Origin: Hyphomicrobiales bacterium
GTDB taxonomy: Bacteria > Pseudomonadota > Alphaproteobacteria > Rhizobiales > Rhizobiaceae
DNA: 64,000 nucleotides
Direction of reading: 5' to 3'
NCBI GenBank assembly: GCA_900468535.1
Contig: UBTY01000024.1
Location: forward strand, 1-64,000
Part shown: positions 42,312 through 50,371 of the stretch, piece after piece
How the letters are laid out: every line of letters starts with the position of its first letter
Numbering within the stretch: position 1 is the stretch's first letter
The notes under the pieces: model-generated
Seen by the model: only the letters and a program-made list of their open reading frames with translations
Database searches by the model: none
Told to the model about the DNA's origin: nothing
Position numbers and translations under genes: made by a program

Positions 42312-42910
42312 CCAGTGCTACGCCAGAGAACCTCCTTGCCGCCGCGCGCCGCGCCGCCCTTGCTGCCAAAGCGATGGAAGCAAACCTGAATGCGGCCGAC
42401 AGCCGTATTGGCGACGGGGACACGGGCACGATGCTTGCGCGCCTATTGACCGCGGTCGAAACAACAGAGCCCGTTCATGACGACGTCGGCGCTACCTTCA
42501 AGGCAATGGCCATGGCAGCGGCAGCAAGCACCGGCTCCAGTCTCGGAACGCTTCTCAGCGCCGGGCTTTTATCGGCAGGGTCGCGCTTCTCAGGCAGGGT
42601 CGAGCTTGCGCCTGAGGACATTGCAACAGTCGTAGAAGTCGCCCGGGACGAGATGCTGTCGCTCGGGCGCTCGCACCTTGGCGACAAGACAATCGTAGAC
42701 GGGCTGCACGCAGTGGCCTGTGCGCTTGAAAGCGGATCCGACCCCTGCCGCGCAGCGGAAGAAGCGATACGCCAATTCAAGGGGAGACCATGCAGGATCG
42801 GGCGGGCGCGCATGTGGCCTGAGCAAAGCATGGAACTCGACGATCCAGGCATGCTGGCTCTGGCCGAAATCGTCAAGGCGATCTGCATGCCACCGCCCCA
42901 ACCGGGGTGA
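42308..42910 (+). CDS. dhaL: DhaL-like ADP/ATP-binding kinase subunit
   Basis: 200 residues overlapping dhaK by 4 bp (ATGA). The DhaL motifs are present: NAADSRIGDGDTGTML (metal-binding Asp residues), ASTGSSLGTLLSAG and LGDKTIVDGL. This subunit binds the nucleotide and passes phosphate to the ketone on DhaK. No dhaM or PTS EIIA gene is present in the window, so the kinase probably uses ATP directly. It is the last gene of the operon that begins with the iron–sulphur subunit at 35346. Confidence 0.88.
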   Translation: MTSATPENLLAAARRAALAAKAMEANLNAADSRIGDGDTGTMLARLLTAVETTEPVHDDVGATFKAMAMAAAASTGSSLGTLLSAGLLSAGSRFSGRVELAPEDIATVVEVARDEMLSLGRSHLGDKTIVDGLHAVACALESGSDPCRAAEEAIRQFKGRPCRIGRARMWPEQSMELDDPGMLALAEIVKAICMPPPQPG

Positions 42911-42957
42911 GCGCGAGGCGGCTGGATTGACTCTGGCGTTATTGGATCCCGGAGGGA

Positions 42958-43194
42958 TCAGTTGTGGTGTCGTGCCGACAACATAGCCCAGGCACGGCGA
43001 AGCGTTCGCAGTCGCGTCGAGATCCGATCGCTCGGAAGGGGAATTGCAATGGCATTGCGAAAATCAACAAGGGCCTGCGCCTCCAGGGGGGTTGATTTGC
43101 TGTGTCCGGAAGGGTCGTTGATCGGTTTGCCATTGCGGCAATCGACAACGGCCCACATTCCATCGTCAAGAGGCTCAATCTGGTAGCGCTGCAT
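42958..43194 (-). CDS. Small hypothetical protein, 78 aa
   Basis: Start at the ATG at 43194 (MQRYQIEPLDDGMWAVVD). The N-terminus resembles short rhizobial proteins of the type M-x-R-Y-x-I-E-x-L-x-D-x-L-W-A-V-V-D, whose function is unknown. A longer frame from 43353 exists but its extra part has no support. It is the first gene to the left of traH on the same strand, 462 bp away, and converges with dhaL. Confidence 0.45.
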   Translation of the reverse strand: MQRYQIEPLDDGMWAVVDCRNGKPINDPSGHSKSTPLEAQALVDFRNAIAIPLPSDRISTRLRTLRRAWAMLSARHHN

Positions 43195-43656
43195 TCCGGT
43201 CTGCCTATAAACCTGTCTACCAGAACATCCCCAAAGCCCTCCGAAATCAACAGGACCGATCGCTTGACGCAGCCCATACGTTGGGGGATGGTGAACCCGC
43301 CGGTACCTCCCTTTGATGTCGAACGCCTCCTCGTCCGACCAATGCTGTCCCACGGAATTTCGAGGTGGGCGATCAGGGCCTCCGCCTGTGCCACTGCTCG
43401 AAAACGAAAGACCAGCTTAGAAAATTCTCCCCGCCCAGAGGCGAGCCGGGATCGATTGCCATCTGACGTGTTGGAGCGTCAAGGTTTGACGCGGACGTCT
43501 TCAAAGCTGCTATTGAATAAAGCGGGCTCTTTTCCTTACTTCGTGCGCGATCCACTCCGGTTCTCTTGTCGAGCCGCCCGCCATGGCGTTGATCTGATCG
43601 CCAACATCATCGCAGGTTTGCATCACAACTCGCCTCGCTCAGCGTCGCGCGATAAT
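43195..43656. other. Gene-free gap between the small hypothetical gene and traH
   Basis: A 462-bp region with several overlapping open frames on both strands but none with a family match, ribosome site or consistent codon use. Nothing is called. Confidence 0.3.
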
Positions 43657-44268
43657 TCATTTCTGACCGCCGATCCTCGAGAGATCAATCCTGATACCCG
43701 CCGCTTCGCTATCGTTTGCATTTGAAGACCCGGCCTCGCTTTCAGCTGCCGCGTCATCGGCAGACTCCGCCTCCGCTGCCTTCACCTCGACGCTCGTTTC
43801 GGCGATATCACCACCCGGATCTTGGGCTTGAAACACGGCTTGCCCCTCGAACTGGCCTGTCTTCCACGCGTAGACCGCATCGGCGAAGATTTGCGGAAAG
43901 GCCTCAGCACTCGTGGGGTTGCCATACCATTTTCTCACGATCCGGAGAATCTTAGCGAACATGGTCGATCCCTTGCGGAGGTTCTCGCAGGGCTTGACCA
44001 GATCGGACGTTATCTCGGAGGTATCCTTCACGCCGATACCAGCCGGGAACTGCGTCACCCCCACACGGACCATCGCCTGGCCGACATACTGCCGAACGAT
44101 GCCCATGGCCTCATCAGGCGTTTTCGGCTTGGGGACTAGGACGAGACGTCCGCCCGATTTGACGCTGACAGCGAGTGGGTCGCCGGAGCCGACCGCAGAC
44201 ACGAACTGCTCAACAATAGCAGGCTTGAGCGCCGGATCGGCGCACTGTTTGATAAAGGCAGCGTCCAT
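43657..44268 (-). CDS. traH: TraH, conjugal transfer protein of the traAFBH operon
   Basis: 203 residues from the ATG at 44268. The start MDAAFIKQCADPALKPAIVE, the central RVGVTQFPAGIGV and KILRIVRKWYGNP, and the end GIRIDLSRIGGQK match TraH of Ti-type plasmids. The acidic Ala/Glu-rich part before the end is variable. It is the last gene of traA–traF–traB–traH, 17 bp after traB. Its precise role in transfer is not well defined. Confidence 0.9.
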   Translation of the reverse strand: MDAAFIKQCADPALKPAIVEQFVSAVGSGDPLAVSVKSGGRLVLVPKPKTPDEAMGIVRQYVGQAMVRVGVTQFPAGIGVKDTSEITSDLVKPCENLRKGSTMFAKILRIVRKWYGNPTSAEAFPQIFADAVYAWKTGQFEGQAVFQAQDPGGDIAETSVEVKAAEAESADDAAAESEAGSSNANDSEAAGIRIDLSRIGGQK

Positions 44269-44285
44269 GACGATGGCTCCAAGGA

Positions 44286-45452
44286 TCAGGTGTTGAAAGA
44301 CATCACGAAAGGCTTGCCGAACAGCCGTGCCCAAGCTTGTGTGCTGGCACGCTCGATGGCGATGATGGAGGTTCCTTTGGTCCACCAGCCATTCCCGATT
44401 GCTATGATGAGGTCAGGATCATGAAGCATCGACTGCAAGATCGGCCAGATGATCAGCTGCTCGTAGCAGATGAGTGGGGCCAAGCGCTGGCCGCCAACTG
44501 ATGTGATCGGATTTGCGAAAAAGTCGGCTCGGGCTCCGCCGCTCCTTCCAACCAGAGGCAGCCAGGGCTGCCACATCGAGCCAGGCACTGGCATGCGTTC
44601 GCGGTAGAGAATCTCGCCTTCGGTGGCCGAGACGCGAGCCAGCACATTGTCATAGCCTTCCGGCCCGACGACCGCCGCGCCGGCGATGACGTTCACATCT
44701 GTCCCGGTCAGCTGCTGCCGCCACAGGCGTTCGACCGATGGCGTCCAGAAGCCGAGAGCGCTTTCAGGCAAGAGCATATGGGCCGTGTCTGGCCGACGCT
44801 GTAAGCGAAGCGTTGCAACAAGATCGCTGTGCCGGGCAAGACTGTTATCGCGACCGAGACTATTTCCGAGCTGCAGGTCGACGCCCTGCCAACCACGCCC
44901 TATGTCGGGAGCTGTCCAGAATGCGGCGGACCAGAGCCAGAAGCCTACGAGCGACATGACCGCAGCCGGTCGATAGCGTGTCGTCATGATCGCGAGACCG
45001 GCTGCCATTGCCGCCAGTCCCGCCCAGCCCCATCCCGGAAAGAGAACGCCTGCCGCGGTGATCGGATGCGCCCAGCCAACAATGCCGAAAGGTGGAACGG
45101 CCATGAGGATCATCGCGATCAAATAGCACAGCGCTTTACGAAGCCCGGGCTGGCACGACCACAGCACGACGTGAACGAAAACGAAGCCGGATGAGGCGAC
45201 AAGCCACAAGATCAGCCCCGGCCAGATATCCGCTCGATAGAATGCGGCAACCCCTTGTGGCAAGCCGCGCGACGCAGCCAGAAAATAGGCGACGGAAACG
45301 ACACTAGCGGTCCGACGACTGCGTGCGATCGACCACAGCGCCGGGAATAAGATCGCCGCGGGGAGGGTCAGGACATGTCCGCTCCAGGCGATGTATCCAG
45401 TCGCGGCAGAAGCCGCAGCAAGGGCAAGCGGCTGGAACCAATCAGGGCGCAT
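44286..45452 (-). CDS. traB: TraB, conjugal transfer membrane protein
   Basis: 388 residues. Several membrane helices fill the N-terminal 180 residues (PLALAAASAATGYIAWSGHVLTLP, then LPQGVAAFYRADIWPGLILWLVASSGFVFVHVVLW). A nitrilase/apolipoprotein N-acyltransferase-like C-terminal domain follows, with LLPESALGFW and PLICYEQLI, whose Glu and Cys are in the places expected for a CN-hydrolase. TraB of Ti plasmids raises transfer efficiency. It overlaps traF by 11 bp. Confidence 0.93.
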   Translation of the reverse strand: MRPDWFQPLALAAASAATGYIAWSGHVLTLPAAILFPALWSIARSRRTASVVSVAYFLAASRGLPQGVAAFYRADIWPGLILWLVASSGFVFVHVVLWSCQPGLRKALCYLIAMILMAVPPFGIVGWAHPITAAGVLFPGWGWAGLAAMAAGLAIMTTRYRPAAVMSLVGFWLWSAAFWTAPDIGRGWQGVDLQLGNSLGRDNSLARHSDLVATLRLQRRPDTAHMLLPESALGFWTPSVERLWRQQLTGTDVNVIAGAAVVGPEGYDNVLARVSATEGEILYRERMPVPGSMWQPWLPLVGRSGGARADFFANPITSVGGQRLAPLICYEQLIIWPILQSMLHDPDLIIAIGNGWWTKGTSIIAIERASTQAWARLFGKPFVMSFNT

Positions 45453-46008
45453 AGGTTAGCACCTGCTTTGCAAGACCTAGGACACCGGCGGCAGGGATTG
45501 GCCCGAAGTATCGCGAGTCCCAGGAACCGGAAAATGGCGAGTAGAGGAACAGGAAGCCGGCCGGGACGGTCCCTCCCGCGTACGCGCGCAAGGGCCGCCC
45601 GTGGCCATCCTGTAAGACGAGGTTCGAGCTTGCGATGAGCCGCCCATCGATCATGACGCCGCCGGCGACCTCGATGCGCTGCCCCGCGACAGCCGCCACC
45701 GTTTTGATCATTGGACCAAAGCCGCCTGAGCACAGGCCCGAGCGAAGGTAGCCTCGACCAAATGCCTCTGAGATAGTGTCGATCTCTGGCGGGCAGGCGA
45801 ACACCATGTCGCCGACCTGAACTTGGCGATCGAGGGGTACGACACGCCAGAGACCGAGCGGTTCGCTGGGCGTCGTGTTGATCCGCAGGCCGCCGAATAC
45901 CCCGCTGATAGTTATCGTGAGGGCAAGGCCACATGACACCCCGAGGAGAGCAAGGGCCGGGCGCCTTTGGCGCGACACGGCAGGGGTGGAGGAGATACGC
46001 CACATCAT
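45442..46008 (-). CDS. traF: TraF, signal-peptidase-like pilin-processing enzyme
   Basis: 188 residues with an N-terminal membrane anchor (PALALLGVSCGLALTITISGVFGG), the S26 peptidase Ser in NTTPSEPLGLWR (Ser near residue 48) and the Lys in GPMIKTVAAVAGQRIEV (near residue 102). In the related IncP system TraF cleaves and cyclises the TrbC pilin, so it should act on the trbC product here. It overlaps the traA stop as ATGA and is followed by traB. Confidence 0.94.
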   Translation of the reverse strand: MMWRISSTPAVSRQRRPALALLGVSCGLALTITISGVFGGLRINTTPSEPLGLWRVVPLDRQVQVGDMVFACPPEIDTISEAFGRGYLRSGLCSGGFGPMIKTVAAVAGQRIEVAGGVMIDGRLIASSNLVLQDGHGRPLRAYAGGTVPAGFLFLYSPFSGSWDSRYFGPIPAAGVLGLAKQVLTYAP

Positions 46009-49000
46009 CTCAGCGACAACCCTTTCGTCTGGGTTTGCCGCATTGCTTCCGCCTTCTTGAGCGCCACAGCCGTTCGCTCATGCGCAGCCAACTGCTGAAC
46101 CGTCCGGATCGTATCCCAAGCCGATCGCAGTTCGTTCTTCTGGGCCGGCTGCATCCCCGCGGACGCTGCCTCGAACGCTTTCCCGTCTGTTGTCTTTGCC
46201 GCGAGCGGAAGGAACGTCCGTTCCCCGAAGCGCTCCGACACGGCCTTGGCAAAACCGTCGAGCTCGGCCTTCACCATTTTATCGGCCAGAGCGTATTCCA
46301 GGCCAGCCGGGATATCGTTTCGATCAATCGCATCGCGCACGCGCTCGAGCACCTGCTTTGCGGATGCGGAGAGGGCAGGGATGTCGAGCGAGAGCTTGGT
46401 GCGGATCGCGCGTTCTTCGTCCTCATAGCGGCTGGCCGCCTCGGCGCGTTTGGCAATGAAGCCCTGCAGATCGCGGGCAAGGGCTGGCGCGTTGACAAGT
46501 GCTGTATCGCGCACCTGCTTCTCTGCGCTGCCTGCAAACAGACCGGCCTTCCCCTTCAACGCACCAAAGCTTTCCGGCTGCTCGGCAATACGCACAATCG
46601 TCGTTGCCGCAACCACCCCATTCGCCAGCATCGCGTCAACATTGGCTGCCTGGAAGGCGGCCCGCGGATCCGCAAAGACCTGACGGAAGCGATCGGAAAC
46701 TCGTCTCCAGCTGTCCTTCAGGACTGGGTCGGCAGACAGCCTGTCTTCGACTGCCTGACAGATCGATCTGGGGTAGGTCGTCATGCCTGAGACCATGGGC
46801 TTTGTCTCCTTGATTGCAGATGTTGTCGATGCACTGGACCTCGCCCCGCCAAGGCCGAGCTTTGCCGCGACGGCGACGAGACGCGCGGCAAGTTCGGCGA
46901 TGTTCGACGATTGACGGACGGTCCACTGGAGTTGGTCGTGTGCGATGGTCCGAGCGACATTCATGAGATGGAGGCCACGCGCCTCGGCAAATCGAAGCGC
47001 AGCGCGATAGTGCGAGGCGCCCTGATAATCGAGCGTCGTTTCCTTCGATCCGGCCCGAGAGAGCCGCTCATGGAGCCGAGCCATCGCCAGTTCCTCGATC
47101 GGCACCACCTTCCAGGAGTTCCGGTCGACCTCTGTCCCATCGGGAAGCGTGACCCGCTGCGATCCGATGTGTTTCAAGCCGATGCGATCTCCGATCTCGG
47201 CTTTCGATTCATTCATCGCTCGCGCTAGATCGACGCCCCAGACGGTGCGCTCCTGGCCATCAGAATAACCGAGCGTCACAAAGTGGCTGCCCCGGTTGCC
47301 AGGCTTGTGCTCGTAGGGCGCTTCGCCATGGGCGATCAGCACGCCGCCACGCCGTTGCGCGAACTCTTCCAGCCCGACATAGAGCTCCGCCGTCCCGCGG
47401 TGGCGGGTCATGGCGACATAGGAGAGGTGCCGGTCCAGCGTGCCCGACGCCAGCACCTTGACGCGATCGACGGTGGCGCCCTGGCTCTTGTGAACGGTCG
47501 TGGCGTAACCATGATCGACATCGGCATAAAAACGTTGTTCGACCACGACCCGACGCCGGTCATCACTACTGCCGATCTCCGCAACGATGCGCCCGGGCTG
47601 CGCTTCGATCACGCGGGCCAGCATGCCATTCTTGACGCCGAGCGATCCCTCGTTCTTCAGGAAGGCTATCTGGTCGCCGGCCGCAAAATGCCTGGTCCCG
47701 CCTTGAGTTTTGAACGCATGGCCGGCCTCGATCACGCCTCGCTCGACCAGCTTGCCGCGCGCCATCTCGTTTAGCAGCCCCACATCGACACGGCGATGCG
47801 CGAGGATCAGGGTTGCCTTGGCCGGATCGTATTCCTGGTCCCAGTCGGCGATCAAAGCTGTGATCGCTTCGTCCCTGGTCCAGGCGGTCCGCACCATATT
47901 CCGCTGCGCGTAAGCGTCGAGCGCGGCCGACACGTTTCCACGGGCCAGATCAAGCGAAGCATCGCGCATCCACTGCTCGCGCTGACGGTAGATCGTCTCG
48001 AGTTCCGCATAGCCTATCCGCTCGGAAATGGCGCGGAAGGCGGCACCGGCTTCGATGGGCTGAAGCTGTTCAGGATCCCCGACCAGGACGAGCTTGGCAC
48101 CGGAAAACGTGACTGCTTCGACGAAGCGCGCCATCTGCCGGGACGAAACCATGCCTGCCTCGTCTAGGACGAAGACGGTCTTCTCATCGAGCTGGTCTCG
48201 CTCCTGATCCCATCTCAGTTCCCAGGCCGATAGCGTGCGGGAGGTCATCCCCGCTTCCTTTTCCAGTCCTTCCGCCGCCTTGCCGGCAAGCGCACCACCG
48301 ACGACTCTATAACCGGCCACCTCCCACGCTTCGCGCGCCACCTTCATCATCGTCGTCTTGCCGGCGCCGGCGCGGCCGATCACAGCGGCGATGCGCTCCG
48401 GACCGGCAACATGTTCAATCGCAATCTTCTGCTCGTCCGACAGGCGATCGTTGCGAGAGAACACCCCGCTCAATACGGCTGGCTTTATGGCATGAGAAGA
48501 TCGCTCCGATAGCCAGATCCCCTGATGGGCCATCTGATATTCAACACGAACCAGTTCACGCGTCGTGTATTTTGCCGCTGCCCAGACGCCGGTGGTGAGA
48601 TCCATACGCTCACGGTCGAGCCGGAGCGTTTGCGGACTCTGCAGGATCCGCGCCATCAGGCTCTGAAAGAGCGCCGCATCGTCGAAATACCGGTAGAGCA
48701 CCTTGGCGACATCGCGCTCCTCGAACACGCTCTTTTCGCGGCTGATGAGGTCCAGCACGATCTCCGGATTGCGCTGGATCCGCCGGGCATTCTCCGTGCG
48801 GCGCTCTTCCTGTAGCTCCAGCCGCTCGAGCGCAACCTTCTCCTCCGCTGCGTCAGTTCCGTTGGCCCCCTTCCGCTCGATCGCCTTCGTCCCGACGCCG
48901 AGATGGATGGTCGGCGTTAGTTCGATTCCTTGCTTCTCGAAGGAGCGACCGTCGACCCTGATATCGAGACCCGCCAGAGCAAGATGCCGGTTCTGGCAGG

Positions 49001-49598
49001 CAAACCATCCGTCTCGGAAGACGTTGAAGTCATCGGCGCCGCCCGCCCAAAGCTCGTAGACAATTTTGCCGGAATCGTTGCGTTGTGGTTTCCCGTTGAG
49101 GCCAAGGACTGCGACCTTCTTCGCGCCAAAACCGTCGTCGGTCAGCGGGCGCAAGGTGGTCATCATGTGGATATGCGGATTGCCGGGCGCGTCGTGAAGA
49201 ACCCAGTCGGCAACCATCCCGCGGGGGGTAATGTGGCGCTCGACGAAATCCCTGGCCAGCGCGATGTTCTGCACGGTAGACAGCTCAATCGGCAGGGCTA
49301 TGGTGACATCCTTCGCGAGTTGGGCGTCAGATCGCTTTTCGAATTCTTCGACCCTGTTCCAGAAAAGCTCGGACGCTCCCGAGACAGACCGGTCAGCCAC
49401 CATCGCCTGCACCCAGTCTGGCGCATCATCAGGGATCGTGAACTCCTCATGGAGGAGGTCGTGCTTGCGGGTGTAATCGATCGTCCGCGCCTCCCGCTCG
49501 TATTCCATCTTTGCACAGTGCCGGTAGGCCGCCGACATCACGGCGCTGCGGCCGGAGCCGCGGGCAACGATGCTGACTGAAAAATGCGGGACGGCCAT
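46005..49598 (-). CDS. traA: TraA, relaxase–helicase of conjugation
   Basis: 1197 residues from the ATG at 49598, which gives the family start AVPHFSVSIVARGSGRSAVMSAAYRHCAK with the catalytic Tyr at 25. The MobA/MobL-type metal site is in DAPGNPHIHMMTTLRPL near residue 145. A superfamily I helicase domain follows, with Walker A in VIGRAGAGKTTMM near residue 413, DEAGMVSSRQMARF and, further on, a TTVHKSQGAT motif. It nicks oriT (immediately upstream), stays linked to the DNA and unwinds it for transfer. It heads the traAFBH operon and is divergent from traCDG. A longer frame to 49670 would reach into oriT and was rejected. Confidence 0.97.
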   Translation of the reverse strand: MAVPHFSVSIVARGSGRSAVMSAAYRHCAKMEYEREARTIDYTRKHDLLHEEFTIPDDAPDWVQAMVADRSVSGASELFWNRVEEFEKRSDAQLAKDVTIALPIELSTVQNIALARDFVERHITPRGMVADWVLHDAPGNPHIHMMTTLRPLTDDGFGAKKVAVLGLNGKPQRNDSGKIVYELWAGGADDFNVFRDGWFACQNRHLALAGLDIRVDGRSFEKQGIELTPTIHLGVGTKAIERKGANGTDAAEEKVALERLELQEERRTENARRIQRNPEIVLDLISREKSVFEERDVAKVLYRYFDDAALFQSLMARILQSPQTLRLDRERMDLTTGVWAAAKYTTRELVRVEYQMAHQGIWLSERSSHAIKPAVLSGVFSRNDRLSDEQKIAIEHVAGPERIAAVIGRAGAGKTTMMKVAREAWEVAGYRVVGGALAGKAAEGLEKEAGMTSRTLSAWELRWDQERDQLDEKTVFVLDEAGMVSSRQMARFVEAVTFSGAKLVLVGDPEQLQPIEAGAAFRAISERIGYAELETIYRQREQWMRDASLDLARGNVSAALDAYAQRNMVRTAWTRDEAITALIADWDQEYDPAKATLILAHRRVDVGLLNEMARGKLVERGVIEAGHAFKTQGGTRHFAAGDQIAFLKNEGSLGVKNGMLARVIEAQPGRIVAEIGSSDDRRRVVVEQRFYADVDHGYATTVHKSQGATVDRVKVLASGTLDRHLSYVAMTRHRGTAELYVGLEEFAQRRGGVLIAHGEAPYEHKPGNRGSHFVTLGYSDGQERTVWGVDLARAMNESKAEIGDRIGLKHIGSQRVTLPDGTEVDRNSWKVVPIEELAMARLHERLSRAGSKETTLDYQGASHYRAALRFAEARGLHLMNVARTIAHDQLQWTVRQSSNIAELAARLVAVAAKLGLGGARSSASTTSAIKETKPMVSGMTTYPRSICQAVEDRLSADPVLKDSWRRVSDRFRQVFADPRAAFQAANVDAMLANGVVAATTIVRIAEQPESFGALKGKAGLFAGSAEKQVRDTALVNAPALARDLQGFIAKRAEAASRYEDEERAIRTKLSLDIPALSASAKQVLERVRDAIDRNDIPAGLEYALADKMVKAELDGFAKAVSERFGERTFLPLAAKTTDGKAFEAASAGMQPAQKNELRSAWDTIRTVQQLAAHERTAVALKKAEAMRQTQTKGLSLR

Positions 49599-49670
49599 TG
49601 TGGCAGGTGCTCCTTCGATCAAACGAATCCAACGGTGCCGTCTGGAACGGAAGGACGCGCGTCTGCGCAA

Positions 49671-49730
49671 AGGCAGAGCGTCGCATCAGCGACGTATAAT
49701 TGCGCCCTTCGGATCCGCTCCTTCGGAACG
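49671..49730. other. oriT, origin of conjugative transfer
   Basis: In the traA–traC divergent gap, a perfect inverted repeat CGTCGC-ATCA-GCGACG (49679–49694) is followed by TATAATTGCGCCCTT (49695–49709). Read on the minus strand this is AAGGGCGCAATTATACGTCGC, the nick-region pattern of Ti plasmid oriT, related to the IncQ/RSF1010 class. The relaxase gene traA lies alongside, as on Ti plasmids. The nick should fall near the GGGCGC/GCGCCC part. Confidence 0.85.
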
Positions 49731-49765
49731 GTCGGGATTATTCACCAAAGCGCTGCTACTGGCGA

Positions 49766-49781
49766 TTGTAGGATTGACAGT
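49766..49781. promoter_or_regulatory. Candidate TraR operator between oriT and traC
   Basis: TTGTAGGATTGACAGT, whose complement ACTGTCAATCCTACAA shares the last ten bases AATCCTACAA with the traI-upstream site. It lies 74 bp before traC, a spacing similar to that of the traI site (60 bp), and in the region that should also drive traA. Confidence 0.5.
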
Positions 49782-49854
49782 AGTGCCGACTGCGCTGCGG
49801 TCTGAGACGATCGGCCTGGAACGCGAGCAATCCAATCCTGAGGAGACAAAGACG

Positions 49855-50151
49855 ATGAAGAAGGCATCCTCGAAGATCCGAGAAGAAATAGCCAGGTTGC
49901 AAGAGGCGCTCAAGGCAGCCGAGACCCGCGAAGCCGAGCGCATCGGACGGATTGCGCTCAAAGCCGGACTTGGCGATATCGACATCGACGAGAACGAACT
50001 ACAGGTCGCACTCGAGGCCGTGGCCGGGCGGTTTCAAGGCGATGCGACCGGGCCGAAGGGCAAGGGCGGGGGAGTGGAAAACGGAGCGGAGGGAGGACAC
50101 GCCTCGGCTATCACGCCTGTCAAGATCCCGCGCGGCTTTGGCGAGGCTTGA
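49855..50151 (+). CDS. traC: TraC, conjugal transfer relaxosome accessory protein
   Basis: 98 residues from the ATG at 49855 (GGAG upstream). The pattern [43 protein letters not shown] matches TraC of Ti-type plasmids: a basic helical N-terminus and a coiled part, then a Gly-rich end. TraC probably helps TraA at oriT. A longer frame from 49570 would cross oriT and was rejected. It is followed 4 bp later by traD. Confidence 0.88.
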   Translation: MKKASSKIREEIARLQEALKAAETREAERIGRIALKAGLGDIDIDENELQVALEAVAGRFQGDATGPKGKGGGVENGAEGGHASAITPVKIPRGFGEA

Positions 50152-50155
50152 GCGG

Positions 50156-50371
50156 ATGGCGCGAACCAGAACATCCGACGCCCGCAAGAAGGACACGCGA
50201 GAAAAGATCGAGCTCGGAGGCTTGATCGTGAAAGCCGGTCTGCGCTTCGAACAGCGAGCGATACTACTCGGTGCACTCATTGAACTGCGCCACCGACTGA
50301 CGTCAGACGCAGGCGAGCGTGCGCGCCTGGCGACAATCGGAGCAGAGATCTTTCGCAATGACGGGCAGTAA
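50156..50371 (+). CDS. traD: TraD, conjugal transfer protein
   Basis: 71 residues ([43 protein letters not shown]), matching the small basic TraD of Ti-type plasmids (unrelated to the F plasmid coupling protein of the same name). It lies between traC and traG, overlapping traG by 14 bp. Its molecular role is not well known. It likely supports DNA processing. Confidence 0.87.
   Translation: MARTRTSDARKKDTREKIELGGLIVKAGLRFEQRAILLGALIELRHRLTSDAGERARLATIGAEIFRNDGQ

Noticed and set aside
43102..43725. A 207-codon plus-strand frame
   Set aside because: It overlaps traH and the small minus-strand gene, has no family match or good ribosome site, and looks like an antisense shadow in GC-rich DNA.
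49599..49670. Extended N-terminus of TraA
   Set aside because: It reaches towards oriT and is basic and unconserved. The family start is at 49598.
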